DNA of 64,000 nt, taken from Physcocola sp002396385 (GTDB lineage Bacteria > Bacteroidota > Bacteroidia > Bacteroidales > Paludibacteraceae). The notes beneath the pieces are model-generated. The model was not told the origin of the DNA. It made no database searches and saw nothing but the letters and a program-made list of their open reading frames with translations. Numbering within the stretch: the stretch's first letter is position 1; each line of letters opens with the position of its first letter. Positions 43,746 to 51,884 of the stretch are shown piece after piece. The position numbers and the translations under genes were made by a program. Where the stretch lies: assembly GCA_946535435.1 (NCBI GenBank), contig CAMNDM010000014.1, positions 1 through 64,000 on the forward strand. Direction: 5' to 3'.

Positions 43746-44555
43746 TTATTCTTTTGTCCGCAGCTCTGAGTGCATAACCGGACCGTGTCCTTTGCCTTGC
43801 TCAATGTCTTTCCCTTGCTCTATTGCCTTGTGCAGGTATTTGTGTGCTTGTGTGACCGCACTACGCAGGTCCTCGCCGTGTGCCAGAAAGGTGGCGATGG
43901 CGGCCGAAAGGGTACAGCCGGTGCCGTGTGTGTTCTTTGTGGCTATCTTTTTGCTGGGAAGCACCAGTGGAGAATCTTCTCCTTTAGTATACAGCAGGTC
44001 GACGCTGTCCTCCCCTTCCAGGTGTCCGCCTTTCATCAACACCGAACGGCAGCCGGTCTGCATTATAGCAGAGGCGGCTCTGGCCATGTCTTCGGGTGTT
44101 TTTATGCTTGTGCCGCTAAGTACTTCTGCCTCTGGTATGTTGGGGGTTACCATTGTCGCAATAGGGAACAGTTGGCTTCTCACTGCCTCTATGGCGTCTT
44201 CCTCTATCAGTCGGCTACCGCTGGTCGATACCATAACGGGGTCGAGCACATAGTTGGGTGGTGTGTGCTTCCTTAAACGCGATGCTACTACCTCCACCAG
44301 TTCTTTGCTGAACAGCATGCCGCTTTTTACGGCATCAATGGTCATGTCTTCCATGACGGCGTCTATCTGGTCGCCCAGCACTTCGGGGGCGCAGCCTTGC
44401 ACACTGCGCACGCCTTGGGTGTTCTGTGCCGTTATTGCGGTAATGGCGCTGCAGGCGTAACCGCCCAGTGCCGATATGGTTTTTATGTCGGCCTGTATGC
44501 CGGCGCCTCCGCAACTGTCTGAACCTGCTATTGTAAGAATGGTTGAATATCTCAT
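43746..44555 (-). CDS. thiD: Hydroxymethylpyrimidine/phosphomethylpyrimidine kinase
   Basis: 269 residues, normal ThiD length. It phosphorylates HMP and HMP-P to HMP-PP in thiamine synthesis. Signatures: IAGSDSCGGAGIQADIKT at the substrate end, VLDPVMVSTSGS, TPNIPEAEVL, LMKGGHLEG and NTHGTGCTLSAAIATFL with the catalytic Cys. It is not next to other thi genes here, and I saw no TPP riboswitch in the 84 bases upstream. Confidence 0.96.
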   Translation of the reverse strand: MRYSTILTIAGSDSCGGAGIQADIKTISALGGYACSAITAITAQNTQGVRSVQGCAPEVLGDQIDAVMEDMTIDAVKSGMLFSKELVEVVASRLRKHTPPNYVLDPVMVSTSGSRLIEEDAIEAVRSQLFPIATMVTPNIPEAEVLSGTSIKTPEDMARAASAIMQTGCRSVLMKGGHLEGEDSVDLLYTKGEDSPLVLPSKKIATKNTHGTGCTLSAAIATFLAHGEDLRSAVTQAHKYLHKAIEQGKDIEQGKGHGPVMHSELRTKE

Positions 44556-44608
44556 GTCTGTTGATGCTTCTTTCCCCTAAAGATACCAACTTTAATTTAT
44601 TCTTGTAT

Positions 44609-44616
44609 TAACTTTG
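44609..44616 (+). promoter_or_regulatory. Putative -7 promoter element of the membrane protein gene
   Basis: TAACTTTG, 24 bases before the ATG at 44640. Confidence 0.55.
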
Positions 44617-44639
44617 GGTGTATTTATTATCCATCTATT

Positions 44640-45584
44640 ATGTTCATCGCAAACTGCCGTATACCCTCGTCCCCTCCGAAGTTCGCCTTTCTGCTGACGG
44701 CTGTCATGGTTTTCGTGGCCTACCTTTTGGACGATGGTGTTTTCCTGCTTCCCGCTTTTGCCCCCCTTGCCTACGGTGCTTTTGCGGGCACTGGGTGTTG
44801 GGCGTGTGGCCGGAATGTGTTCGTTGCGGTGCTGGGCCTGTCGGCTCTGGCAGGCGTTGTGGCGGTAAGGGTTGGTGGAGGGGAACATCTGTGGGGATGT
44901 ATGCTGGCGGTCTGTCTGGTGGTGTCTGGCCTTCTGGGACTGTCGCGGTCACGTCTCTTCCCGGCGTATGCTGTTGCCCTGCTGCCCGTCTATTTGGGCG
45001 AGGGGCGCTTTACCTATGTGCTGGTTGTACTTGCTATGGCTTTGCTGTTGGTGTGCCTTTGTCACTTTCCCAGAAACGGACGCCCATGGTCGGTGGCAGA
45101 CTGCCGTGGGCGGGTGTTGCCACTCGTAATGCCGGTGGTTGTCATGTGCCCGCTTTTCTTCTTGTCGGCCTTGTTCGCTAATGCCTACTTTCTGGTGCCT
45201 GCGCTCTGGTATGTGTGTGCCGAGTTCTTTGGTGGCAGAGTGGGCGGACCCGTGCTTCCCCGACTCACACAGCTGCTTTTTGCGGTTGTGTTGGGAGCGT
45301 CGGCCGACAAGGCGGTCATGTCTCTGCTCCAATTCTTCAGTCTGGCCGACACTGGGGTAGTGCCGGCCCTTGTATATGCCGTTTCCGTGCTTCTTGCGTT
45401 GTTGCTCTTTTACCGTTTGGCTGGCCGCCGGCTGTTCCTTCCAGCATTGGCGTTTGTGGCGTTCCCTTTCTTGCGCGATGGTGAGTCGGCTTATGTTTTG
45501 GCCGCCGATTGCTCCCTCCTCTATATGCTGTTGGCGGCTTGTGTCGCACATCGTTTTTTACGGGGGGCGCCTAAGAATAGATAG
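44640..45584 (+). CDS. Polytopic membrane protein, unknown
   Basis: 314 residues with about 9-10 membrane segments and many Val, Leu, Ala and Cys residues. No family recognised. The gene is visibly richer in GC than its neighbours. Divergent from thiD, with its own promoter. The opposite strand also shows long open frames, a by-product of the GC-rich codons. Confidence 0.7.
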   Translation: MFIANCRIPSSPPKFAFLLTAVMVFVAYLLDDGVFLLPAFAPLAYGAFAGTGCWACGRNVFVAVLGLSALAGVVAVRVGGGEHLWGCMLAVCLVVSGLLGLSRSRLFPAYAVALLPVYLGEGRFTYVLVVLAMALLLVCLCHFPRNGRPWSVADCRGRVLPLVMPVVVMCPLFFLSALFANAYFLVPALWYVCAEFFGGRVGGPVLPRLTQLLFAVVLGASADKAVMSLLQFFSLADTGVVPALVYAVSVLLALLLFYRLAGRRLFLPALAFVAFPFLRDGESAYVLAADCSLLYMLLAACVAHRFLRGAPKNR

Positions 45585-45611
45585 ATGCATAAATTTCAAA
45601 CGACACTAATT

Positions 45612-45643
45612 TTTGGCACTTTCCGCGATTTTTAGTAACTTTG
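45612..45643 (+). promoter_or_regulatory. Promoter of the GT5-DUF4270 unit
   Basis: TTTG (612-615) and TAACTTTG (636-643), 20 bases apart. Leader about 20 bases to ATG 45666. Confidence 0.65.
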
Positions 45644-45665
45644 CGCGTCAAATATTTTTCTTTTG

Positions 45666-46478
45666 ATGGAAGACGTTAAAATCTTATACATTGCGCAGGA
45701 AATTATGCCGTATGTTCCTGAAAGCGAAATCTCGGCAATTTGTCGTAAACTGCCACAGGCTGTCCAAGAGAGACAGAAGGATGTGCGCCTCTTTATGCCT
45801 AAATTCGGCAGCATAAATGAACGTAGAAACCAGTTGCATGAGGTTATCAGGCTGTCGGGGCAGAATATCGTCATCGACGATACAGACCACCCGCTCATTA
45901 TTAAAGTCGCCTCTGTGCCTGCTGCGCGTATGCAGGTTTACTTTATCGACAATGAAGACTTCTTTGTTCGCAAGGGTATTGCTGCTGACGCCGATGGCAA
46001 CGAGTTCGAAGATAATGACGAACGCGCTATCTTCTTTGCACGTGGCGTGCTCGAAACGGTTCGTAAACTGAGGTGGACGCCTGACATCATACATTGCCAC
46101 GGCTGGTTTTCTTCCTTTATACCTTTCTACGTGAAAAAGGCTTGCAAAGAGGACCCTTTCTTTAAAGATGCGAAAATTGTCACATCTTTGTATAATGATT
46201 CTTTCAAATCTACGTTTTCTAATAGGTTCGCACAGAAAGTTATGTTCGATGAACTTGCGGATGGTGATACCGATTTCCTTAACGGTAAGGAAATGGCTTA
46301 CACCGACCTCGTCAAGTTCGCTCTCGACTTCTCTGATGGTGCTATTGTTAGCGGTAGCGGGGTCGACCAGTCTCTTGTCGATTACGCTAAGGCTAACGTG
46401 AAGAACTTTACAACCATACAGGATAGTGAAAACTATGTTGATGAGTACGACAAGTTCTACAATGATTTGTTGAAATAA
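45666..46478 (+). CDS. Short GT5 glycogen/starch synthase-like protein
   Basis: 270 residues, matching only the N-terminal Rossmann half of GT5 glycogen synthase: KILYIAQEIMPYVPESEISAICRKLPQ (in place of the usual KTGGLADV), VRLFMPKFGSINERRN and PDIIHCHGWFSSFIPFYVKK. The C-terminal donor-binding half is absent, yet the gene is intact; such short forms followed by DUF4270 are a known Bacteroidota arrangement. Without the C-terminal half it is unlikely to be a full glycogen synthase. The actual role is unknown. Confidence 0.85.
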   Translation: MEDVKILYIAQEIMPYVPESEISAICRKLPQAVQERQKDVRLFMPKFGSINERRNQLHEVIRLSGQNIVIDDTDHPLIIKVASVPAARMQVYFIDNEDFFVRKGIAADADGNEFEDNDERAIFFARGVLETVRKLRWTPDIIHCHGWFSSFIPFYVKKACKEDPFFKDAKIVTSLYNDSFKSTFSNRFAQKVMFDELADGDTDFLNGKEMAYTDLVKFALDFSDGAIVSGSGVDQSLVDYAKANVKNFTTIQDSENYVDEYDKFYNDLLK

Positions 46479-46495
46479 CTTACGTTTTCTGGCAC

Positions 46496-48019
46496 ATGAA
46501 ATTCAAATCCATTCTCCCCTTTGCTTTCCTTGTTCTTGGCGTCAATGCTTGTACTGACGAAGATGAGGGCGTCGGGGCTTCTGTTCAACCCGTTGGCGAC
46601 TTGCTTTCTGCTTTCTCTAACCGGATTGACGTTTCCTCTAGTTCTGTTTTTGTGGATTCTGTGCTTTATAAAGCCGACTTCCTTTACCTCGGCCAATATA
46701 CCGATACTTATCTGGGTACTACACAGTGCGAGTTCCTCTCGCAATTCGACGCCCGTATCGGGGGAATTTCTGTCCCCGATACCAGTTTGTTCTCTTACAC
46801 CAATAAGTTGGGTATAAGTAAGGACTGGCTCACCAAAATTGACCCCGATTACGGTAATATTAAAGCTGTTACCAATCCGAATAAAGTGCAGGTCGACTCT
46901 GCTTTCTTTTTGATACGGTTCGACGATGAGGTGCTTGGCGACACGAATGCGCTGCAAGCGATAAATGTGTATGCCCTTACGGCTAACCTGCCCACTTTCG
47001 CCAAACATTATACCAATGTCAACCCCGATGACTATTGCGACAAGGGGCGCTTGTTAGGTTCTTTGGCATACCAGACCGCTAACCGGAAAATGAAAAAGTA
47101 TGCCTCTAACGGCGATAATGAGATTCCGCGCATTCTTGAGGTCCCTATCAGTCTAGACTTTGCTAAGGAGGTCGTTAACGCCTATACGAAGAAAAGCGCT
47201 ATTAAGAACCAGCGCCAGTTCAACGATAAGTTCCCAGGCATTTATGTGGCTCACTCGTTCAACGAGGGTGCTATCGTTAAGATTAACACTTGTTTCCTCC
47301 GGATTTATTACCATTTCCAGGGGAAAATACATACTACTTATAAGGGCAAGGATACGATTGTTGACTCTAAATCTTTAGGACGTGCCAACCCTTTGGTCAA
47401 GAGTCTATCTATTGCTTGCGACAAATCGGTTGAAAGGGTGAACGTTTTCAAACATCCCAACAATTCTTCATTGAAGACTTTGGCTCAATCTTCCGAATTC
47501 ACTTATGCTACATCTCCTGCTAGCCTCTACACGCAGGTGGTGGTCGATTTCAATTCCATCCGCGATTCCATCGTGAGAAAAGTTGGTCCCGACTCTTCTA
47601 AGTTGTCGGTCAATAGTGCCCTTTTAAAGTTGAAGGCGGCTAGCATCAATTGGGATACCAAACTCAAGAAAACGCCTAACCAGTATATGATGCTGATTAA
47701 CAGCGACTCTATTGCCGATTTCTTCTATTGGAATAAGACGCCAGATGGACTCTATTCTTTCAATGCTGGTCTCGATACAAGCGATTTCTCTTTCTCGTTC
47801 GATCTCTCGCGTGCTGTTCAAAAACGCTTGAAAGGGGCGAAGAATTCTGAAAAACTGCTCGAAAACCTGGTGGTCATTCCTGTCTATATCACCTCTTCTG
47901 GTGAACGGCGTTACTACCACCAGCAGTTGTGGCCTACCGCTTCTCGTTTTTACAAGAGCTCGGCTGACGAGGTTAAACTCCGACCTTGTATCGACTTGGT
48001 TTACACCCGACGCGAATGA
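46496..48019 (+). CDS. DUF4270 lipoprotein
   Basis: 507 residues. Signal peptide with VNAC (Cys19) followed by acidic residues, typical of Bacteroidota surface lipoproteins. The rest is beta-rich with LYLGQYTDTYLGTTQCEFLSQF, VDSAFFLIRF and a late LVVIPVYITSSGERRYYHQ, as in DUF4270. Function unknown; conserved next to the GT5 gene, 17 bases before it. Four bases separate it from ruvX, so the unit probably runs from 45666 to def or beyond. Confidence 0.85.
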   Translation: MKFKSILPFAFLVLGVNACTDEDEGVGASVQPVGDLLSAFSNRIDVSSSSVFVDSVLYKADFLYLGQYTDTYLGTTQCEFLSQFDARIGGISVPDTSLFSYTNKLGISKDWLTKIDPDYGNIKAVTNPNKVQVDSAFFLIRFDDEVLGDTNALQAINVYALTANLPTFAKHYTNVNPDDYCDKGRLLGSLAYQTANRKMKKYASNGDNEIPRILEVPISLDFAKEVVNAYTKKSAIKNQRQFNDKFPGIYVAHSFNEGAIVKINTCFLRIYYHFQGKIHTTYKGKDTIVDSKSLGRANPLVKSLSIACDKSVERVNVFKHPNNSSLKTLAQSSEFTYATSPASLYTQVVVDFNSIRDSIVRKVGPDSSKLSVNSALLKLKAASINWDTKLKKTPNQYMMLINSDSIADFFYWNKTPDGLYSFNAGLDTSDFSFSFDLSRAVQKRLKGAKNSEKLLENLVVIPVYITSSGERRYYHQQLWPTASRFYKSSADEVKLRPCIDLVYTRRE

Positions 48020-48022
48020 TTT

Positions 48023-48457
48023 ATGGGTAGGATTCTCGCTTTCGATTATGGCAAAAAACGCATTGGCATTGCGGTGACCGACCCCTTGAAAATGATTGCC
48101 AACGGACTTGATACTGTCGCTCCTAACGAGGTCTTTAAATTTGTTGGCGATTATGTGGCGAAAGAGCCTGTTGAACTCTTTGTGGTCGGACTGCCTAAAA
48201 CGGTGAAAAACGAACCGTCGGAGTCTATGAAGTATATCGAGCCTTTTGTTAAGGCTCTTAAAAATAAGTTCCCAAGTATCCCCGTTGAAATGCACGACGA
48301 AAGGTTTACTTCGGTGCTCGCGCATCAGGCCATGATTGTGGGTGGGGTTAAGAAGAAGGAACGGCGCGAAAATAAGGAATTGGTCGATAAGGTTAGTGCC
48401 ACTATCATTCTTCAGTCGTTCCTCGAGGGCTTACGTTTCAAGAACGGATTAATTTAA
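48023..48457 (+). CDS. ruvX: Holliday junction resolvase-like RuvX/YqgF
   Basis: 144 residues, RNase H fold. N-terminal GRILAFDYGKKRIGIAVTD with the catalytic Asp, FVVGLPKTVKNEPS, EMHDERFTS and the late Asp (LVDKVSATIIL). Family role: processing of pre-16S rRNA 5' end or Holliday junctions. Directly followed by def, an order common in Bacteroidota. Confidence 0.95.
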   Translation: MGRILAFDYGKKRIGIAVTDPLKMIANGLDTVAPNEVFKFVGDYVAKEPVELFVVGLPKTVKNEPSESMKYIEPFVKALKNKFPSIPVEMHDERFTSVLAHQAMIVGGVKKKERRENKELVDKVSATIILQSFLEGLRFKNGLI

Positions 48458-48464
48458 AGTATAT

Positions 48465-49019
48465 ATGATATATCCTATTTATGTATATGGCATGCCGGTG
48501 CTTCGCAAAGTGGCTAAGCCTGTACCTGCCGATTATCCTGAATTGCCGCAGCTGGCCGATGATATGTTTAAGACGATGTATCATGCCGATGGTGTTGGCT
48601 TGGCTGCTCCGCAGATAGGTCTTTCTATACGTATGTTTGTTATTGACCTTGGTGTTATGGCCGATGACAAACATCCAGAGTTCAAAGACACTAAAAGGGT
48701 CTTTATAAATCCTGAAATTCTTGAGTTTGGTCCTGAAACTAAAACGCAAGACGAAGGCTGCCTTAGCCTGCCTGGCATCAACGAATCGGTTAAACGCTCT
48801 ACTATGGTGAGGGTTAAGTACTTCGATGAAAACTGGAACGAACACGAGGAGGTGTTTAACGATTTCTTCGCTAAGGCTGTTCAGCACGAGTACGAACACC
48901 TCGACGGAAAACTGTTTATTGACAACATTTCGCCGGTACGACGTACTATGAACCGGGGCCGTCTGCACAATATGCAGAAGGGCAAGGTTAACTGCCGATA
49001 TAATGTTAAGACCGTTTAA
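48465..49019 (+). CDS. def: Peptide deformylase
   Basis: 184 residues. It removes the formyl group from the N-terminal Met of new proteins. All three motifs: GVGLAAPQIGL, EGCLSLP (metal Cys) and QHEYEHLDGKLF (HExxH). The C-terminus is RMQKGK-like and basic. Part of the unit from 45666. Confidence 0.97.
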   Translation: MIYPIYVYGMPVLRKVAKPVPADYPELPQLADDMFKTMYHADGVGLAAPQIGLSIRMFVIDLGVMADDKHPEFKDTKRVFINPEILEFGPETKTQDEGCLSLPGINESVKRSTMVRVKYFDENWNEHEEVFNDFFAKAVQHEYEHLDGKLFIDNISPVRRTMNRGRLHNMQKGKVNCRYNVKTV

Positions 49020-49036
49020 TTTTTCTTTTTTGTTTT

Positions 49037-49234
49037 ATGGCTCATCATTATACTATCAATACCCAGACTACTGCTGGAAAACGCCTGCAGAACGAAATGA
49101 GGAAGCGCATGCGTGAGAATATACAGCGTGACCAACTCTCGCGCGACAGTGCCGCTACTGCTGAAGAAATGATTGCCGACAAGGAACAACAACAGTCTGC
49201 CGACGATAATGCTGGTGATAAAAAGGATGAGTAG
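49037..49234 (+). CDS. Small charged protein, unknown
   Basis: 65 residues, helical and highly charged (KRLQNEMRKRMRENIQRDQ, then an acidic Gln-rich tail ending in KKDE). No family recognised. It follows def by 17 bases and precedes a terminator, so it is probably the last gene of that unit. Confidence 0.6.
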   Translation: MAHHYTINTQTTAGKRLQNEMRKRMRENIQRDQLSRDSAATAEEMIADKEQQQSADDNAGDKKDE

Positions 49235-49261
49235 TTCTCTGCTTTTCCCTTCTAGTATAAT

Positions 49262-49294
49262 GGCCGCCCTTTTCCCGGGCGGTCTTTCTTTTTC
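49262..49294 (+). terminator. Intrinsic terminator of the GT5-def unit
   Basis: CCGCCC/GGGCGG core (264-269, 277-282) extended by a G-T and a G-C pair, then TTTCTTTTT. Confidence 0.8.
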
Positions 49295-49315
49295 TCTTAG
49301 TTAGAAACAAGTATG

Positions 49316-49364
49316 TGAAAAAAAGAAGCAGCCACCAGTCGGCGCTGCTTCTTCTCTTTTTTTT
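49316..49364. terminator. Bidirectional terminator
   Basis: GAAGCAGC/GCTGCTTC arms (325-332, 344-351), T run on the plus side (up to 49364) and A run (T on minus) on the other. It serves the TerB gene on the minus strand and backs up the plus-strand terminator. Confidence 0.75.
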
Positions 49365-49376
49365 GTATGCCCAGCA

Positions 49377-49745
49377 TTATTCAATGCCAAGGTCTTTCTT
49401 CCATTGGTCGAACTCGTTTTGTTCGGAATACGATTCTGAACCGTCGATGCAGATGATGGTGTTGATGAAGTTTTTCATGCTTTCAAGCGTCTGTTTGCGC
49501 TCTTCTGCATTCAAATCTTTCAAACATTCGTTTGTCTCGTCTACGAGTTCCTTTAGTAGGTATTTTTGGTTAGTGACCTCTTTAATGATGCTTTCTGCAT
49601 CGGCTTCCATTGCTCCTTGCAGTTTCAGATAGCCTATGAACAGGTTTACAAATGCTTTCTCTTTGTCATCGTATTTTCCATCGGCTGCGCCGAAGTGAAC
49701 ACCTGTTTTTGCCACTAGTTTGGCGAATTTTACTTTCTGGTCCAT
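49377..49745 (-). CDS. TerB-like protein
   Basis: 122 residues, all helical. GVHFGAADGKYDDKEKAFVNLF and the later INTIICIDGSESYSEQNEFDQW carry the paired acidic metal-site-like motifs of TerB (tellurite resistance/stress family). Cytoplasmic. Follows the low-complexity gene at 49763 by 17 bases. Its function in Bacteroidota is not established. Confidence 0.78.
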   Translation of the reverse strand: MDQKVKFAKLVAKTGVHFGAADGKYDDKEKAFVNLFIGYLKLQGAMEADAESIIKEVTNQKYLLKELVDETNECLKDLNAEERKQTLESMKNFINTIICIDGSESYSEQNEFDQWKKDLGIE

Positions 49746-49762
49746 TTTCTTATGGTTTGGGG

Positions 49763-50140
49763 TTATTGTTTGTTTCCGAGTATGCTCTTGAGAATTACGG
49801 CTGCGTTCTGGGCTGCCGAGGCAATGTCTGTTTTAGACATATTGCCCAACGGGTTGCTGCCGTTTACGGCTGGCTGGTTCGCATTTGCTGCGGCATTGCC
49901 CATCATTCCGCCCAAACCGCTTGCTACCACCTGTTTCAAGATGACGCTGATAAGGTCGGAACTGTTGTTGCCTGCCATCTGTTTCAAGATGTTGCCCACA
50001 TCGAGCCCGTTGCTGCTCGCTGTGTTGTTCGAACTGCCTCCTGCCACTTGTTTGAGTATGCTGCCCAAATCAATGCCGCCTTGGTTTTGCGTTTTTTTAC
50101 CGCCTCCGAGTATGGAGCCTAATACACTTGTCAAATCCAT
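49763..50140 (-). CDS. Low-complexity Gly/Asn/Ser-rich protein
   Basis: 125 residues. Repeated motif [IL]L-x-S/Q-[IV]-L-K-Q-[VM]-A-G separated by Gly/Asn/Ser linkers (LTSVLGSILGGG, LGSILKQVAGG, VGNILKQMAGN, ISVILKQVVAS). It recalls the DUF937 kind of protein, but the match is loose. Paired with a TerB gene in a two-gene unit. Function unknown. Confidence 0.6.
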   Translation of the reverse strand: MDLTSVLGSILGGGKKTQNQGGIDLGSILKQVAGGSSNNTASSNGLDVGNILKQMAGNNSSDLISVILKQVVASGLGGMMGNAAANANQPAVNGSNPLGNMSKTDIASAAQNAAVILKSILGNKQ

Positions 50141-50231
50141 TTTCAGTATCTTTTTTAGTTCGTGTGTTTTTAATGTAACTTAAAGATACAAAATAATATG
50201 ATTAGTCAAATAGTGTTGCTTCTTTTTTTCT

Positions 50232-50900
50232 CTAGTCAGTCATTATTCTGTTAAGATAGGTGTTCCATGGAATGCTCGTCTTGAGGTCGGTTAGTAACTG
50301 CTCGACGAATTGTTCGTTATTGCCCGCTTCTTTGTCGGTATAGTTTTTACAGACCATAAAATCCTTCATTTTCAGGTATTCTATACCTTCGCAGTCGGCG
50401 GGGTAGCCAAGGGGAACCCGTTTCAACTTGTTCATGCAGGTAACCTTGCCGAAGGTTTGCAATAGTTCCTTGTTTTCTGCCACACTTGTCCATTCGTCGT
50501 AAAAGTTGGTGATGATGTCACGTACTTTTTTCAGCATCCCTTTTTCTGGACAGTAGACACCGGTGGCAATCATAGAACCGCCTGGCTGGATGTGCACGTA
50601 GTAACCGCTCAGCAGACTCCGGCGGGCACCGTGGGGGGCTATGAATGCGCCGAAATGGCGTTTGTAGGGCGATTTGTCTTCCGAAAACCGGGTGTCTCTG
50701 TAAAACCTGTAGGTGCAGTCTTTTGCTGTCATGGGCTCTAGGGTGGGGTCGGCTGCCCTCAATTCGGCTATCAGGTACGAGGTTATCTCTTCAAAATCGG
50801 CCTTTGCCCTTTCGTAGTCCTGCTTGTGCTGTTGGAAATACGGACGGTTGTTGTTGTCGCGTATCTCTTCCAGGAATGTGAGTATGCGGTCTGTTCTCAT
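50232..50900 (-). CDS. DUF2461 family protein
   Basis: 222 residues from ATG 50900. Full DUF2461 (TIGR02453) pattern: FLEEIRDNNNRPYFQQHKQDYERAKADFEEI, YRFYRDTRFSEDKSPYKRHFGAFI, GYYVHIQPGGSMIATGVY and LKRVPLGYPAD. Function unknown. The start ATG shares one base with the stop of the lytic transglycosylase gene (TAATG), so translation is coupled. Longer upstream readings lie inside that gene. Confidence 0.9.
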   Translation of the reverse strand: MRTDRILTFLEEIRDNNNRPYFQQHKQDYERAKADFEEITSYLIAELRAADPTLEPMTAKDCTYRFYRDTRFSEDKSPYKRHFGAFIAPHGARRSLLSGYYVHIQPGGSMIATGVYCPEKGMLKKVRDIITNFYDEWTSVAENKELLQTFGKVTCMNKLKRVPLGYPADCEGIEYLKMKDFMVCKNYTDKEAGNNEQFVEQLLTDLKTSIPWNTYLNRIMTD

Positions 50901-51820
50901 TACCTTTTCTTTTCGTCGTTTAAAATAGGTAGTCTCAGCACAAAGTGCTTGCCTTTGGGGTTGGGCAGCGTGTTTGAGCGGAGCCATGCGTTTTCCTCTT
51001 TCATAAGGTTGTAGTTCAAACCCCGTTCGCGGGCAAATTGGGCCAGGTTCTCTATGGTGGTGTCTATACCTATGGTGTCGCATGGCACTTCATGGTACAG
51101 GTCGCTCTCTTGAAGGTAGAAACCGTATGCCTTCGGATTTTTAAACAGCAGTTTCACGGCCAGTAGACGGAATACGTAGCGGTTGGTCTCTTCCATCAGG
51201 TTCATCTCGTAGAAGTTGTCTGCCAGTTGTACCTTTTTCTGTTTTACCACCCGCCCTATACCTGTGTTATACGATGCTGCGGCCAAATTCCACGTCCCCA
51301 GCAGTTCGTAGGCGTGTCTCAGGTATTTGCAGGCGGCTCGGGTTTCTAACTCGATGTTGTAGCGTTCGTCGACGTGCTCGTCAACCTGCAGTCCGAATTC
51401 TTTTGCTGCGCTTGGCACCATCTGCCACATTCCTGCCGCCTTTGCGGGTGAGTAGCTGCGGGGGTTGAGGCTGCTTTCTATGGCGGCAAGGTATTTTAGG
51501 TCGTCGGGCATTCCTTCTTCCTTCAACACCCGCTCTAGCAATGGAAAGTAGCGGTTCGCACGCTTCAGTAACTGTAGTGTGCTGCTGTGGCTGTAGGTGA
51601 AGTTCATCAGTTCGCGGTCGAGCCGTTCCCGGTAGTATTCGTTGTTTATGGCCAGCTTCTCGCCGCACCATTCGGCTTCGGTTGGAATTTCTGGTAATAG
51701 AAGTTTGTTCTCTACTTGTTGCACGTTCGGCGCTTTGGGCTCTTCCTTGGCGCAGGCGGTTAGTGGCAATATGGCTGTAAGTCCTATTATTAGGGCTTTG
51801 TTGAGGTCTGCTTGTAGCAT
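50900..51820 (-). CDS. Membrane-bound lytic murein transglycosylase (SLT, MltD-like), lipoprotein
   Basis: 306 residues. Lipobox LTAC (Cys23). SLT domain about 95-235: LLERVLKEEGMPDDLKYLAAIESSLNP with the catalytic Glu in AAIES, SPAKAAGMWQMVPSAAKEFGL and AAASYNTGIGRV. It cleaves glycan strands of peptidoglycan to anhydro-muramyl ends. No LysM repeat is visible; the C-terminal part (LYHEVPCDTIGIDTTIENLAQFAR) may be a degenerate one. Coupled with the DUF2461 gene. Confidence 0.9.
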   Translation of the reverse strand: MLQADLNKALIIGLTAILPLTACAKEEPKAPNVQQVENKLLLPEIPTEAEWCGEKLAINNEYYRERLDRELMNFTYSHSSTLQLLKRANRYFPLLERVLKEEGMPDDLKYLAAIESSLNPRSYSPAKAAGMWQMVPSAAKEFGLQVDEHVDERYNIELETRAACKYLRHAYELLGTWNLAAASYNTGIGRVVKQKKVQLADNFYEMNLMEETNRYVFRLLAVKLLFKNPKAYGFYLQESDLYHEVPCDTIGIDTTIENLAQFARERGLNYNLMKEENAWLRSNTLPNPKGKHFVLRLPILNDEKKR

Positions 51821-51884
51821 GTTTTTTTTATTGTGTTTGGTTGGGTCTTCGCTGGCACGCGCGGTCTTCTTTTTCCAACCCCGC

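Noticed and set aside
44556..44639. TPP riboswitch before thiD
   Set aside because: Only 84 bases and no CTGAGA/ACCTGA core.
47624..48325. Minus-strand open frame of 233 codons
   Set aside because: Antisense to DUF4270 and ruvX, both well supported.
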